A DNA stretch of 64,000 nucleotides from Dicyema japonicum (taxonomy: Eukaryota; Dicyemida; Rhombozoa; Dicyemidae): assembly GCA_011109175.1 (NCBI GenBank), contig RDEW01000003.1, forward strand, positions 912,992-976,991, in the 5' to 3' direction. Position 1 is the first letter of the stretch, and every line of letters begins with the position of its first letter. Shown here piece by piece: positions 63,989-64,000 of this stretch. The notes below the pieces were generated by a model. It did not search any database and was not told the DNA's origin. It saw nothing but the letters and a program-made list of their open reading frames with translations. A program made the position numbers and the translations under genes.

Positions 63989-64000
63989 AACAAGGCCGTA

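Overview
The window looks like metazoan nuclear DNA, most likely from a dicyemid mesozoan (inference). Conserved animal genes (UPF1, symplekin, LIN9, a DAPK-type death kinase, SSBP, MICU2/3, ERO1, ALG13, FTSJ1/TRM7) read with standard stop codons. They are cut by many GT..AG introns only about 20-30 nt long. Such very short introns are known from dicyemids. Ciliates and nucleomorphs also have tiny introns, but stop-codon use argues against ciliates, and the animal genes (DAPK, SSBP, LIN9) argue against both. Most exons are too short for simple ORF calling, so the gene spans below come from splicing by eye against remembered family sequences.

Layout. 0-5.9 kb: tRNA-derived SINE pieces, a U2 snRNA gene (minus) and a possible 3' exon at the left edge. 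5.9-7 kb: LIN9 (minus). 7.4-9.6 kb: retroelement debris. 10.2-13.5 kb: UPF1 (minus). 13.7-15.4 kb: repeats and two small unrecognised ORFs. 15.5-19.1 kb: symplekin (plus). 19.9-20.5 kb: ALG13 (plus), then a small secreted-peptide ORF. 20.9-25.7 kb: DAPK-like kinase/ankyrin/ROC-COR/death-domain protein (minus). 26.7-27.4 kb: retroelement fragment. 28.6-29.8 kb: MICU2/3-like EF-hand protein (plus). 31.3-32.3 kb: SSBP (minus), with a 3.45-kb restriction-like-endonuclease LINE inserted about 45 bp upstream of its start codon and flanked by a 15-bp target-site duplication. 35.8-41.4 kb: LINE debris. 42-43.6 kb: ERO1 (minus). 43.6-44.7 kb: FTSJ1 (plus). 46.8 kb: tRNA-Asp. 47-64 kb: mostly LINEs, SINE tails, local tandem duplications, a second U2 locus, and eight single-'n' gaps, most flanked by duplicated sequence, which look like unmerged contig overlaps.

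The host genes are unrelated housekeeping functions: mRNA decay, 3'-end processing, transcription, N-glycosylation, disulfide formation, tRNA modification and calcium uptake. They show no operon logic. The repeats include at least one LINE whose 3' end is shared with a tRNA-headed SINE.

The most striking anomaly is that well-conserved exons repeatedly lose frame by exactly one missing base inside a short run of identical bases, in genes that otherwise look intact. Systematic sequencing or assembly error is the simplest reading. Real frameshifts or RNA-level correction remain to be excluded.
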